Below, one piece after another: positions 33,339 to 41,333 of a stretch of DNA of 63,571 nt (positions are counted from its first letter, which is position 1; each line of letters starts with the position of its first letter). Under the pieces are notes generated by a model. The model was not told the origin of the DNA. It worked only from the letters and a program-made list of their open reading frames with translations, and ran no database searches. The DNA comes from an uncultured Prevotellaceae bacterium. Lineage in GTDB: Bacteria > Bacteroidota > Bacteroidia > Bacteroidales > Bacteroidaceae. The stretch is taken from assembly GCA_902784565.1 (NCBI GenBank), contig CACZVE010000014.1:1-63571 (forward strand), in the 5' to 3' direction. Position numbers and translations under genes: made by a program.

Positions 33339-34096
33339 TTCTTCCAGGCGTCAATGATACCCTTGAAGTCGGCAGCCTTCAGTGAAGCGCCACCAATCAG
33401 GCCACCGTCGATGTCGGGCTTGGCGAACAGTTCAGGTGCGTTCGAAGCCTTACAACTACCGCCATAGAGGATGGTGGTGTCGTCGGCAACAGCCTGACCG
33501 TATTTCTCGGCGATGATAGAACGGATGTAAGCGTGGATCTCCTCAGCCTGTTCAGCGGTAGCGGTCTTGCCTGTACCGATGGCCCAGATGGGCTCGTAGG
33601 CGATGACGATCTTACGGAAGTCCTCTTCAGAGAGGTTGAACACTGAACCCTCGAGTTCGGCCTTCACTACTTCGTTCTGCTTGCCGGCCTCGCGCTCTTC
33701 CAGACTCTCACCGATGCAGAAGATCACCTTCAGGTCGTTCTTCTGTGCGAGGAGCACCTTCTCCTTCAGGATCTCAGGGGTCTCCTTATAATACTCACGA
33801 CGCTCTGAGTGCCCCAGGATCACATACTGGGCACCGGTGCTCTTCACCATCTCGGCGCTCACCTCACCGGTGTAGGCTCCCTTCTCCTTGTCGGCGCAGT
33901 TCTCGGCACCCAGACCGATGATGTCCTGATCGAGGAACTGTGCGATACTTGCGAGGTGAATGAATGGGGTGCAGATCACTACACCACAGTTAGGCTTGTC
34001 GGCCTTGAGTGTTTCGTTCAACTCTTTTGCAAGAGCAATACCATCCTGGAGATTCATGTTCATCTTCCAGTTTCCTGCTACAATTTTCTTTCTCAT
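33326..34096 (-). CDS. tpiA: Triose-phosphate isomerase (probably also made from an internal start)
   Basis: TpiA interconverts DHAP and glyceraldehyde-3-phosphate. Read from ATG at 34096 the 256-residue chain is full length: [11 protein letters not shown] (catalytic Lys), VILGHSERR (catalytic His), [15 protein letters not shown] (catalytic Glu) and [10 protein letters not shown]. It is listed separately because the same frame continues upstream without a stop into the DoxX-like gene. The junction has the AT-rich direct repeat AAAAGAACAAAGT twice. Confidence 0.93.
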   Translation of the reverse strand: MRKKIVAGNWKMNMNLQDGIALAKELNETLKADKPNCGVVICTPFIHLASIAQFLDQDIIGLGAENCADKEKGAYTGEVSAEMVKSTGAQYVILGHSERREYYKETPEILKEKVLLAQKNDLKVIFCIGESLEEREAGKQNEVVKAELEGSVFNLSEEDFRKIVIAYEPIWAIGTGKTATAEQAEEIHAYIRSIIAEKYGQAVADDTTILYGGSCKASNAPELFAKPDIDGGLIGGASLKAADFKGIIDAWKKWNV

Positions 34097-35416
34097 AATG
34101 TTTTTACTTTGTTCTTTTAATATAAAACTTTGTTCTTTTGGATGCTTCATTTGCCCGGTCTTCCGGTGTATCCATTTGGTCCATGCCCAGAGACGGTCAG
34201 CCAACGTGAGCAAGGCCAGCGGGAGGACAAACCATATTAGTATCTTCGCAATCTTGCCGGGGACACTGTCTTCCGGCATCTGTCCGAAGTCCTGTTGCTC
34301 GAGAGACTTGGCAGATTGTTCCTCTTCGATGACAGGCAGGTGGTTGTGACTCCATTTCCGGATGACGGTGCCCTCCTTCAACAGTACCAGTCCCGGGTTG
34401 CTGCGGATGATGGTCTTCAGGGTGATCTCGTCCGTCGAGCAGAAGGGATAGTCGGCACCTGTCATGTCCTGCCAACGACTGATGGCCCTTTCCGTACTGG
34501 CCGTGAGACAATAGAAGGGATAGCCCTGTTCCTTGCTGTACTCATAGACCTGATTGATCTGGTCCAGTTGCGAGTCATCGGCATGCTCCAAGTGGGGCGA
34601 TATCAGTAGGAAGGTGTATGCATGACCCAGCACATCCTCGGTGATGTCTTCGCCTTCGTCCGTGACGATGGAGAAATCGTGGATGGGCGGTATATAGCCT
34701 TCTGCCGTCTGGACGGTCTTCGAGTCGATGAACGTCCAGGTGGAGTCAGGATAGTTGTCTGCCGTGAACTCCTGTCGTTGTCCGTCCTTCTCCAGGATGA
34801 AGGTTGTCTCGAACTGTGGCTGGGGTGCTCCCTCCGGGATCTCCATGCCCTCCCTGATATTCGCGCCGATATGGTAGGGGCGGAAGTCGAACAGGGGCAG
34901 GTCGTAGAGACACCATCCTGCGATGAAGAGGATGAACAGCGTGGAGAAGTTGAAAACAATCCACTGGTTGGCCGCACTGATGATCCGGATCATATCCGTG
35001 GGCCATCGCCAGATGATGAGGGTGGCCGCCAACAGTACCACGTTCTTCCAGAAGGTCTGCCAGTTCGTCAGCACAATCGCATCGCCGAAGCAGCCGCAGT
35101 CACTGATGGGGTTGGTGATCGCCAGCCACAGTGTGATGAGTCCCATGAGAATCATCAGAACCAGTGTGATCTTCGATACCAGTCGTCTGTGGATGGCAAA
35201 CAGCAGACAGATGCCGATGATGAACTCAACCGCCAGCAGGAACACGGATGCGCCCAATGTCAGGAAGTCCGGCACCAGTCGTCCCAGTCCCATGGCTGCG
35301 AGGTAGTCGTTGATCTTGTACTGCGTACCCAGCGGATCCACCGCCTTGACGAATCCCGACAGGATAAAGGTCAGGGCCAGCAGCAGTCGTGCGATGTTGA
35401 CAACGATCTTCCTCAT
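33326..35416 (-). CDS. BT_3928-type DoxX/thioredoxin-like membrane protein, open reading frame continuous with TpiA
   Basis: The frame of 696 residues begins [20 protein letters not shown]. Residues 1-180 are four or more membrane helices of the DoxX-like type ([20 protein letters not shown] is the family signature). Residues about 240-350 resemble a thioredoxin-like domain lacking a CxxC. Residues 371-390 are a last membrane helix. After a tail ([15 protein letters not shown]) the frame runs directly into TpiA at residue 441 without a stop codon. Either a true fusion or two proteins by internal initiation is possible. It follows the DUF1599 gene by 9 bases. Confidence 0.75.
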   Translation of the reverse strand: MRKIVVNIARLLLALTFILSGFVKAVDPLGTQYKINDYLAAMGLGRLVPDFLTLGASVFLLAVEFIIGICLLFAIHRRLVSKITLVLMILMGLITLWLAITNPISDCGCFGDAIVLTNWQTFWKNVVLLAATLIIWRWPTDMIRIISAANQWIVFNFSTLFILFIAGWCLYDLPLFDFRPYHIGANIREGMEIPEGAPQPQFETTFILEKDGQRQEFTADNYPDSTWTFIDSKTVQTAEGYIPPIHDFSIVTDEGEDITEDVLGHAYTFLLISPHLEHADDSQLDQINQVYEYSKEQGYPFYCLTASTERAISRWQDMTGADYPFCSTDEITLKTIIRSNPGLVLLKEGTVIRKWSHNHLPVIEEEQSAKSLEQQDFGQMPEDSVPGKIAKILIWFVLPLALLTLADRLWAWTKWIHRKTGQMKHPKEQSFILKEQSKNIMRKKIVAGNWKMNMNLQDGIALAKELNETLKADKPNCGVVICTPFIHLASIAQFLDQDIIGLGAENCADKEKGAYTGEVSAEMVKSTGAQYVILGHSERREYYKETPEILKEKVLLAQKNDLKVIFCIGESLEEREAGKQNEVVKAELEGSVFNLSEEDFRKIVIAYEPIWAIGTGKTATAEQAEEIHAYIRSIIAEKYGQAVADDTTILYGGSCKASNAPELFAKPDIDGGLIGGASLKAADFKGIIDAWKKWNV

Positions 35417-35425
35417 GCTCGATGT

Positions 35426-35983
35426 TCAGTCGCGTGAGTCCTCCGTTAATTGAATGACGCCAAAGACCGCATAATTGATGATGTCCATATAGTTGGAGTC
35501 GATGCCCTCGCTGACGAGTGTCTCGCCCTGCAGGTTCTCGATTTCCTTGATGCGCTCGATCTTCGTGAGGATGAAGTCCGTATACGAACTGACCCTCATC
35601 GAGCGCCACGCCTCGTCGTAGTCGTGGTTCTTGCGCTTCATCAGTTCCAGTGCCTCGTGGGCATACTGGTCGTAAAGGCGCATGGCTTCCTCGTTCGTGA
35701 TGTCGACGATGTCGGCAAAACCTTTGTTCAGTTGGATCAGTCCCACGATACCGTAGTTGATGAGGGCGATGAACTCCGGACGGATGCCTTCGCCCACCAT
35801 ACTCTCCTTCTTGATCTCCAACGAGCGGATACGCTTCGCCTTGATAAACAACTGGTCGGTCAGGGCCGTGGGACGCAGGATGCGCCACGACGCCTTGTAA
35901 TCGTGCAATTTCTTCTCAAACAGGCTGCGGCATTCGGCCATTGCCTGCTCAAATTGGGCGTTTGTTTTCTCCAAATTGGCCAT
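35426..35983 (-). CDS. DUF1599 protein with internal duplication
   Basis: The 185-residue cytoplasmic protein has two copies of the DUF1599 unit. Copy one, about residues 18-95, has KKLHDYKASWRILRPTALTD and GIVGLIQLNK. Copy two, about residues 105-180, has KRKNHDYDEAWRSMRVSSYT and AVFGVIQLTE. Family members have been linked to nucleotide modification, but the activity is unknown. The start is ATG at 35983; an upstream ATG would translate heptamer repeats (FHFSLFTFF) and the promoter. The -7 box TACCTTTG (minus, 35992-35999) ends only nine bases upstream. Confidence 0.87.
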   Translation of the reverse strand: MANLEKTNAQFEQAMAECRSLFEKKLHDYKASWRILRPTALTDQLFIKAKRIRSLEIKKESMVGEGIRPEFIALINYGIVGLIQLNKGFADIVDITNEEAMRLYDQYAHEALELMKRKNHDYDEAWRSMRVSSYTDFILTKIERIKEIENLQGETLVSEGIDSNYMDIINYAVFGVIQLTEDSRD

Positions 35984-36005
35984 ATCGGGTGCAAAGGTAC
36001 AAAAA

Positions 36006-36038
36006 AAAGTGAAAAGTGAAAAGTGAAAAGTGAAAAAT
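36006..36038. repeat. 7-bp-period AGTGAAA repeat
   Basis: Four tandem AGTGAAA units lie between the DUF1599 promoter and the end of the lipoprotein gene. The repeat sits in the -15 to -50 region of the DUF1599 promoter. Confidence 0.9.
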
Positions 36039-36041
36039 TTG

Positions 36042-36419
36042 CTAACGCTCTTCATTATTTTTCGGGTATTCGCTTTGTTTTTTGCGGATATAGCGTATTT
36101 TGGCCCCTAATGTCTCACATTGGGTGCGCAGTGAGTCACGTTTCATGTGGGTGCGTGTCAACAGCGTCAGTTCCTCGGGCATAGCCCGCAGGGCGGCCTT
36201 ATCCTTCTCCACTTTTACCTGTAGGGAGTCGTAGTCGTGCTGCACCAGTTGCAACAGACTGTCCGTCTGTGCCAGTTCCTCCTGCGCCCGTTTCAGTTCT
36301 GTTTCCTGATGGAGTCTGAGGGCCTTCCACCGGGCGTCGATTTCTTCTCTCTGTTTGCTTTTTCCGCCGCAGCCCACGAGGATGAGGGCGCATACGAAGA
36401 TAAAAAACAACTGTTTCAT
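36042..36419 (-). CDS. Small coiled-coil lipoprotein
   Basis: From ATG at 36419 the 125-residue protein has a signal peptide with lipobox (MKQLFFIFVCALILVGCGGK). A charged heptad-rich coiled coil follows (residues about 22-115, ETELKRAQEELAQTDSLLQL). No family is recognised. The minus-strand -7 box TAATTTTG lies at 36444-36451, back to back with the promoter of the tRNA nucleotidyltransferase gene. Confidence 0.7.
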   Translation of the reverse strand: MKQLFFIFVCALILVGCGGKSKQREEIDARWKALRLHQETELKRAQEELAQTDSLLQLVQHDYDSLQVKVEKDKAALRAMPEELTLLTRTHMKRDSLRTQCETLGAKIRYIRKKQSEYPKNNEER

Positions 36420-36443
36420 GATCGAATTTATTGGTTTCGGGTG

Positions 36444-36471
36444 CAAAATTACAAAATTATTTGTATCTTTG
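36444..36471. promoter_or_regulatory. Divergent promoter pair
   Basis: The minus strand has TAATTTTG (36444-36451) for the lipoprotein gene, and the plus strand has TATCTTTG (36464-36471) for the nucleotidyltransferase gene. The two boxes are 12 bases apart, so the polymerases would compete. Confidence 0.65.
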
Positions 36472-36495
36472 CACCCTCAAAGAGAAGAAATTGGG

Positions 36496-37944
36496 ATGAA
36501 ACTATATAGCGACGAGGAATTAGCAGCGATATTAGATCAGGAGATCTTCCATCAGATCAGCGAGGCGGCCGACCGTCTCGGGAAGGAATGTTATGTCGTA
36601 GGCGGCTACGTCAGGGACATCTTCCTGGAACGGCCCTCCAACGACATTGACGTCGTGGTGGTGGGTAGCGGTATTGCTGTGGCAGAGGAACTGAAACGGA
36701 TGTTGGGTCGCAAGGCGCATCTCTCCGTCTTCAAGAACTTCGGCACCGCCCAGGTGAAATATCGCCAGAAGGGCATCGAGTATGAGGTGGAGTTTGTGGG
36801 GGCCCGGAAGGAGAGTTACAGCCATGACTCCCGGAAACCCATCGTGGAGGACGGCACACTCGAAGACGACCAGAACCGTCGTGACTTCACCATCAATGCG
36901 ATGGCTATCTGTCTGAACAAAGCCCGTTTCGGCGAACTCGTAGACCCCTTCAATGGTCTTGCCGACCTCGAAGACTGTATCATCGCCACGCCCTTGGAAC
37001 CAGAGATCACCTTTAGTGACGACCCGCTCCGCATGATGCGTTGCATCCGTTTTGCCACACAGTTGAATTTCCAGATTGAGGACGCGACTTTCGTGGCCCT
37101 TGAACGGATGGCCGATCGTATCAAGATTGTCAGTGGCGAGCGTATCAAGGACGAACTGAACAAGATCATCCTGGCACCGCACCCCAGCATCGGCTTCGAA
37201 TACCTGCAGCGCTGCGGACTGCTCCAGATCATCCTACCGGAACTCTCAGCCCTCGACATTGTAGACCAGAAGAACGGACGGGCCCATAAGAACAACTTCT
37301 ACCATACGCTTGAAGTCTTGGAGAATGTGGTGAAACATTCAGACAATCTCTGGTTGCGCTGGGCGGCCTTGCTCCATGACATCGGCAAGACCAAGTCGAA
37401 ACGCTGGGATCCTGCCGTCGGTTGGACCTTCCACAACCATAATATGATCGGTGCCAAGATGGTGCCTGTCATTTTCCGTCGACTGATGCTACCCCTCGAC
37501 ATGAAGATGAAATATGTTGAAAAACTCGTCGACCTGCACATGCGTCCCATCGTCATTGCCGACGAGGAGGTCACCGACAGTGCCGTGCGCCGCCTGTTGA
37601 ATGATGCCGGCGACGACATTGACGACCTGATGACGCTCTGCGAGGCCGATATCACCTCGAAGAACGAAGGCCGCAAAAAGATGTTCCTCGAGAACTTCCG
37701 GATGGTGCGCGAGAAACTCACCGACTTGCAGGAGAAGGACTACAAACGTCTGCTCCAGCCCGTCATCGACGGCAATGAGATCATGGAACTCTTCCACCTG
37801 AAGCCCTCGCGCGAGGTGGGCGTGCTGAAACAGTATCTCAAGGATGCCGTCTTGGATAATAAGGTGGAGAACGAGCGTGAGCCGCTCATGCAACTCCTCA
37901 TGGATAAGGCTAAACAAATGAAACTGATAAATGATGGAGAATAA
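36496..37944 (+). CDS. tRNA nucleotidyltransferase / poly(A) polymerase family enzyme with HD domain
   Basis: The 482-residue protein has a class II nucleotidyltransferase head (CYVVGGYVRDIFLERPSNDI, then the catalytic DIDVVVVGSG) and RRDFTINAMAI. An RNA-binding segment (SDDPLRMMRCIRFATQLNFQ) and a C-terminal HD domain (HTLEVLENV, WAALLHDIGK) follow. Most likely it is the CCA-adding enzyme, needed because the tRNA-Thr gene here lacks encoded CCA. The start at 36496 is chosen because the upstream frame crosses the promoter. It overlaps the acyltransferase gene by 14 bases. Confidence 0.92.
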   Translation: MKLYSDEELAAILDQEIFHQISEAADRLGKECYVVGGYVRDIFLERPSNDIDVVVVGSGIAVAEELKRMLGRKAHLSVFKNFGTAQVKYRQKGIEYEVEFVGARKESYSHDSRKPIVEDGTLEDDQNRRDFTINAMAICLNKARFGELVDPFNGLADLEDCIIATPLEPEITFSDDPLRMMRCIRFATQLNFQIEDATFVALERMADRIKIVSGERIKDELNKIILAPHPSIGFEYLQRCGLLQIILPELSALDIVDQKNGRAHKNNFYHTLEVLENVVKHSDNLWLRWAALLHDIGKTKSKRWDPAVGWTFHNHNMIGAKMVPVIFRRLMLPLDMKMKYVEKLVDLHMRPIVIADEEVTDSAVRRLLNDAGDDIDDLMTLCEADITSKNEGRKKMFLENFRMVREKLTDLQEKDYKRLLQPVIDGNEIMELFHLKPSREVGVLKQYLKDAVLDNKVENEREPLMQLLMDKAKQMKLINDGE

Positions 37945-39007
37945 ACGTCTTTTAAGTCTCGACATCCTTCGCGGCATCACCGTCGCCGGTATGATCCTCG
38001 TCAACAGCGGCTGGGGTGAATCCTTTGAAATGTTAGGACATTCTGCGTGGAACGGCATGACCCCCTGCGACCTCGTTTTCCCGTTCTTCCTCTTCATCAT
38101 GGGAATCTCGTGCTACCTCTCTTTGGTGAAGTCGGATTTCAAGCCTACGCCGAAGGTCATCCGCCGCATCGTGAAGCGCACGGTCCTGCTCTTTGCCATC
38201 GGTCTTTTCATCAACTGGTTCGACCATGCCATCGAGGGCGACCTGCTCTGTTTCGGTCATCTCCGCATCTGGGCCGTCCTCCAGCGTATCGCCCTCTGCT
38301 ACGGCATCGTATCGCTCTTTGCCCTCTTCTGCAACCACAAGTACACCGTTCCTGTCATCATCGGACTGTTGGTGATCTATACCGCCATTCTTCTTATTGG
38401 CAACGGCTATGCCGAGGATGCGACTATCAACATCCTGGCGCAGGTAGACCTCAAACTTTTCGGCTACGACCATCTCTACCACCATACGCCCGTGGATCCC
38501 GAAGGCCTGCTCGGCACCATCTCTGCCGTCGCCCATACGTTGCTCGGCTTCTATTGCGGACGGCTCATCCGTCAGAAAGATACCGTTTCCGACAAGGTTA
38601 TCGCCCTCTTTGTTGTGGGCACGGTGTGTGTCATCGGCGGCTATCTGCTCTCCTACGGTCTACCGCTCAATAAATGTATATGGAGTCCCAGTTACGTCTT
38701 CGTCACCTGCGGCCTCGCCTCGTTATTACAGGCTTTTCTGATGTATGTCATTGATATCCAGAAGAAGTCCGGCTGGACGACGTTCTTCCACGTTTTCGGC
38801 GTCAACGCCCTCGCCCTCTATGTGTCGAGTGAACTCCTCGCCATACTTTTAGGCCATCTCGGCATCTCCGGGTGGGTCTGTGACGGCCTCCATGCTGTCA
38901 TCACGCCCGACAAATGGGCCTCCCTGGCCTACGCCCTCTATTTCGTCCTCCTCAACTTCGCCATCGGTTACATCCTCTACCGCAAGAAGATCTACATCAA
39001 ACTCTGA
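37931..39007 (+). CDS. Membrane acyltransferase, heparan-alpha-glucosaminide N-acetyltransferase-like (DUF5009 type)
   Basis: The 358-residue protein begins ENKRLLSLDILRGITVAGMI, followed by about ten membrane helices (HSAWNGMTPCDLVFPFFLFI and RRIVKRTVLLFAIGLFINW are typical). These proteins move acyl groups across the membrane to sugars; the substrate is not known. Two ATG codons (37931 and 37934) are possible starts. No terminator is visible after the stop. Confidence 0.88.
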   Translation: MMENKRLLSLDILRGITVAGMILVNSGWGESFEMLGHSAWNGMTPCDLVFPFFLFIMGISCYLSLVKSDFKPTPKVIRRIVKRTVLLFAIGLFINWFDHAIEGDLLCFGHLRIWAVLQRIALCYGIVSLFALFCNHKYTVPVIIGLLVIYTAILLIGNGYAEDATINILAQVDLKLFGYDHLYHHTPVDPEGLLGTISAVAHTLLGFYCGRLIRQKDTVSDKVIALFVVGTVCVIGGYLLSYGLPLNKCIWSPSYVFVTCGLASLLQAFLMYVIDIQKKSGWTTFFHVFGVNALALYVSSELLAILLGHLGISGWVCDGLHAVITPDKWASLAYALYFVLLNFAIGYILYRKKIYIKL

Positions 39008-39716
39008 TAAGACAATTACTCTTTCGTCAAGATTTGTTTTTCTCAATAAGCGGTAAGCATGCTTGCATGTCATTCGCAGCATGTTGCTATGAGAACGAGA
39101 AGGGACAATTCGACGACATGCGCACCATGGCCCAGAAACAGAGCATGGCAAAACTGAATCACGAACTAATGACTTGATTTCCAAAGGCACGGATCCTCAG
39201 TCACCGCGACTTGTCCAGTGTTCGAAAGAAATGTTCCTGCTATCTTGTTGCAAAGGATTTAAACGGGGAGGATTCGTCTCAGAATTTGAAAACCCAGCCC
39301 TGAATCCGGGACGCGCCTATGCACAGGGGGCAGAAACATGCCTCAGATTCAGGGGAAATCTATGCACAGAGGGCAGAGATCTGACACAAAATAGAGGCAC
39401 ACTTATGCACAGGGTTCAAAGACCTGCCTCAGATACAAGGGACATCTACGCACCAGGGGCAGAAATCTGACTCCGATTTGAGGCACACTTATGCACGGGG
39501 GTTAGAAACCTCACCCAAATCCAAGGGATATTTATGCACAGGGGGCAGAGACATGACCCAGATTCAGGGCTGATTTATGCACGGTGTGCATTATCTTCCC
39601 CAAGATTCCAGGCAGAAAACTAAGAATACAAATTGGTATGGTGACACCGACCAGTAAACCTATCATTTGGGCCAGGCCCCAGCGATAGCCCGCCAACTTA
39701 CAGCCGGAGTAACTAA
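39008..39716. other. Gene-poor stretch before the PqqD cassette
   Basis: No convincing gene is seen. The stretch holds a palindromic AAGCATGCTT (39056), a 36-codon frame at 39067-39177, the 43-bp tandem array, and about 120 bp of minus-strand frame. That frame could encode a membrane-protein scrap (GYRWGLAQMIGLLVGVTIP). Confidence 0.6.
39318..39595. repeat. 43-bp tandem repeat array (six units plus a partial)
   Basis: Units start at 39318, 39361, 39404, 39447, 39490 and 39533, with a partial at 39576. Each opens TATGCACAGGGGGCAGA or a variant. The second halves vary. Units 1 and 3 carry CATGCCTCAGATTCAGGGG-like ends, while units 2 and 4 share ATCTGAC...AGGCACACT, giving a two-unit (86-bp) higher-order pattern. 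A degraded half copy precedes 39318. There are no spacers. Confidence 0.93.
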
Positions 39717-39764
39717 AATAATCGGGCTGATGTTTGGTCAGTCCGATTATTATTTGTACCTTTG
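39717..39764 (+). promoter_or_regulatory. PqqD-cassette promoter overlapped by an inverted repeat
   Basis: TTTG (39733-39736), a 20-base spacer and TACCTTTG (39757-39764) form a full promoter. A perfect 9-bp inverted repeat AATAATCGG / CCGATTATT (39717-39725, 39743-39751), with an inner CTGA/TCAG pair, is centred on the TTTG box. It could be an operator, or an RNA hairpin ending any transcript from upstream. Confidence 0.7.
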
Positions 39765-39781
39765 TCGAATAATAGACGATT

Positions 39782-40048
39782 ATGAGAATAAAACAAGGAT
39801 TTGTGCTGCGCGAGGTGTGCGGCGAGAATGTGATTGTGGGCGAGGGACTCGGAGCCATCAACTTCGGCAAACTGCTCGCCCTGAACGAGAGTGCCGCCTG
39901 GTTGTGGAAACAGGCGCAGGAGATGGGTGACTTCACCGTAGAAGCGCTTACCGGGCGTCTCTGCGAAGCATACGATGTGCCCCCCGACGAGGCCCGCTCT
40001 GACGTGGCCGCCATCGTCGCCGACTGGCAAAATGCCGGAGTTATTTGA
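39782..40048 (+). CDS. PqqD-family peptide-binding protein
   Basis: The 88-residue winged-helix protein (FVLREVCGENVIVGEGLGAI, LNESAAWLWKQAQ, YDVPPDEARSDVAAIV) matches stand-alone PqqD proteins. In RiPP pathways these form the recognition element that grips the leader peptide. It is the first gene of a four-gene unit: PqqD, kinase-like, S26 peptidase and ABC transporter. No precursor peptide is evident next to it. Confidence 0.88.
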   Translation: MRIKQGFVLREVCGENVIVGEGLGAINFGKLLALNESAAWLWKQAQEMGDFTVEALTGRLCEAYDVPPDEARSDVAAIVADWQNAGVI

Positions 40049-40063
40049 TGTCCGTGTGAAAAG

Positions 40064-40915
40064 ATGAAAGAGACGAGGTGTTATCAGGTGGCGGGACACG
40101 TGATCGGTGTCAGTGGCGAGGCGGAGATCTTCGCCCTGATGACGAATTATGAGCCGTTTGCAACACAGGGGGACGGCTCTTTTGTGACATCGCTCGAAGT
40201 CACAAAAGAACCGTCTCGCTGTGTTAATTTCACCGAGGAGATGCGGCAGGAGGACGAGGGACAGGTGATTGTTTGTGGCAAGACCGCCGACGGGCTGCCG
40301 GTGTATGAGTTCGGCTGGTTCGGTGAGACGGCGGGATGGCTGGTGTGTGAGGCGGATTATCGCGAAGGACGGCTCCTCACCACCGGCAAACACACGAAGA
40401 TGGCCCTCGACAATGCCTTGATGGTGCTCTTTGCGATGGCCACGGCCGACAAGCAGACGGTGCTGTTTCATGCGGCGGTGGTGCGTCACGGGGGTAAGGG
40501 CTATATGTTCCTCGGCCAGAGCGGTACCGGCAAGAGCACGCACGCGCGACTATGGCTGAAATATATCGAGAGCGCGGAACTGGTGAACGATGACAATCCG
40601 GTGGTGAGAGAGGGGATAGTGTACGGCTCGCCGTGGAGCGGGAAGACCCCATGCTATAGGAACGTGAGTTGTCCGTTGGGCGGCATCGTGCTGTTGAGTC
40701 AGGCCCCGTATAACAAGATACGGCGGTTGGGTGGCATCGAGGCGTACTCGGCGCTCGTGGCAAGTATCAGCGGTCAGCGGTGGGACGCCAGGATTGCCGA
40801 CGGCCTGCACCAGACGGAGAATGCACTGGCGACGAACGTCTCGGTGTGGCATCTGGAATGCCTGCCCGACGAGGCCGCAGCGCGACTGTGCGAGAAGACA
40901 GTGAATAGTGAGTGA
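40064..40915 (+). CDS. HPr-kinase-like / PEP-carboxykinase-fold protein with palindrome-encoded insertion
   Basis: The 283-residue protein has a P-loop GQSGTGKST at residues 151-159, preceded by LFHAAVVRHGGKGYMFL. Downstream LVNDDNPVV and VYGSPWSGKT complete a pattern seen in HprK-like serine kinases of lasso-peptide and related clusters, which phosphorylate a peptide. That activity is inferred. Residues about 34-54 (TQGDGSFVTSLEVTKEPSRC) are encoded by a REP-like palindrome and recur almost identically in the ABC gene of the same cassette. The 3' end (VNSE) and the next start codon lie in an AGTGAAT-type repeat remnant. Confidence 0.8.
   Translation: MKETRCYQVAGHVIGVSGEAEIFALMTNYEPFATQGDGSFVTSLEVTKEPSRCVNFTEEMRQEDEGQVIVCGKTADGLPVYEFGWFGETAGWLVCEADYREGRLLTTGKHTKMALDNALMVLFAMATADKQTVLFHAAVVRHGGKGYMFLGQSGTGKSTHARLWLKYIESAELVNDDNPVVREGIVYGSPWSGKTPCYRNVSCPLGGIVLLSQAPYNKIRRLGGIEAYSALVASISGQRWDARIADGLHQTENALATNVSVWHLECLPDEAAARLCEKTVNSE
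40163..40224. repeat. REP-like palindromic element 3, in frame inside the kinase-like gene
   Basis: Arms of 26 bases (40163-40188 and 40199-40224) match at 23 positions around the loop ATCGCTCGAA. The core arm is GACGG(C/T)TCTTTTGTGAC. It shares the arm and loop (CATCGCnCGAAGTC) with element 4 at 42274. Confidence 0.93.
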
Positions 40916-41333
40916 CGATACGATCATAGAGGAGGCGATACGGCTGGTGGGCGAGGGCGTCTGCGTGACGCTGCCGGTGAATGGGCACAGCATGCTGCCG
41001 TTTATCATTGGCGGTCAAGAGAGCGTGATCCTGCAAAAGCCTGTGCAGTCGAAAAAAGGCGATGTGGTATTGGCGTGGGTCGACGGCTGCCGCTATGTGG
41101 TGCACCGGATCATCGCCATCGAAGGTGACGCGGTGACACTGATGGGCGACGGGAACCTGAGCGGCACGGAACACTGTGCCCTCAAAGACGTCAAGGCGAA
41201 GGTGACACACGTCGTCGGTGCCGACGAGAAGCCCCACGACCTCTACTGTCGTTGGCGGCGCGTGGCGGCACGGCTCTGGTGGCATCTGCGACCGGTAAGA
41301 AGATATCTGTTAGCGATATACAGGCGATTATGA
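40908..41333 (+). CDS. S24/S26 family peptidase (signal-peptidase-like)
   Basis: The 141-residue protein has the catalytic serine motif PVNGHSMLPFI (near residue 25), then KKGDVVLAWVDG and YVVHRIIAIEGD. It ends with the MGDGNLSGTEHC segment typical of S26 peptidases. The usual lysine position appears as His in VVHRI, as in SipW-type enzymes. In this cassette it may cut a leader peptide; in Bacteroidota such S26 genes often lie next to PqqD and HprK-like genes. The GTG start lies in a heptamer-repeat remnant and overlaps the kinase-like gene by 8 bases. Confidence 0.83.
   Translation: MSDDTIIEEAIRLVGEGVCVTLPVNGHSMLPFIIGGQESVILQKPVQSKKGDVVLAWVDGCRYVVHRIIAIEGDAVTLMGDGNLSGTEHCALKDVKAKVTHVVGADEKPHDLYCRWRRVAARLWWHLRPVRRYLLAIYRRL

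Noticed and set aside
35983-36055. Upstream start for the DUF1599 gene giving an apparent signal peptide (FFTFHFSLFTFF)
   Set aside because: The hydrophobic stretch is translated heptamer repeat and would begin before the -7 promoter box.
39067-39177. 36-residue frame MSFAACCYENEKG... as a RiPP precursor for the PqqD cassette
   Set aside because: It has two cysteines and a tempting size. However, it has no promoter box, lies more than 600 bases from the cassette on the other side of the array, and has no recognisable leader motif.
39174-39470. 98-residue plus-strand frame across the 43-bp array
   Set aside because: It merely reads the array; composition is unlike a protein and there is no promoter.
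39318-39595. CRISPR array or coding repeat
   Set aside because: The 43-bp period has no constant-repeat/variable-spacer split, and the period is not a multiple of three.
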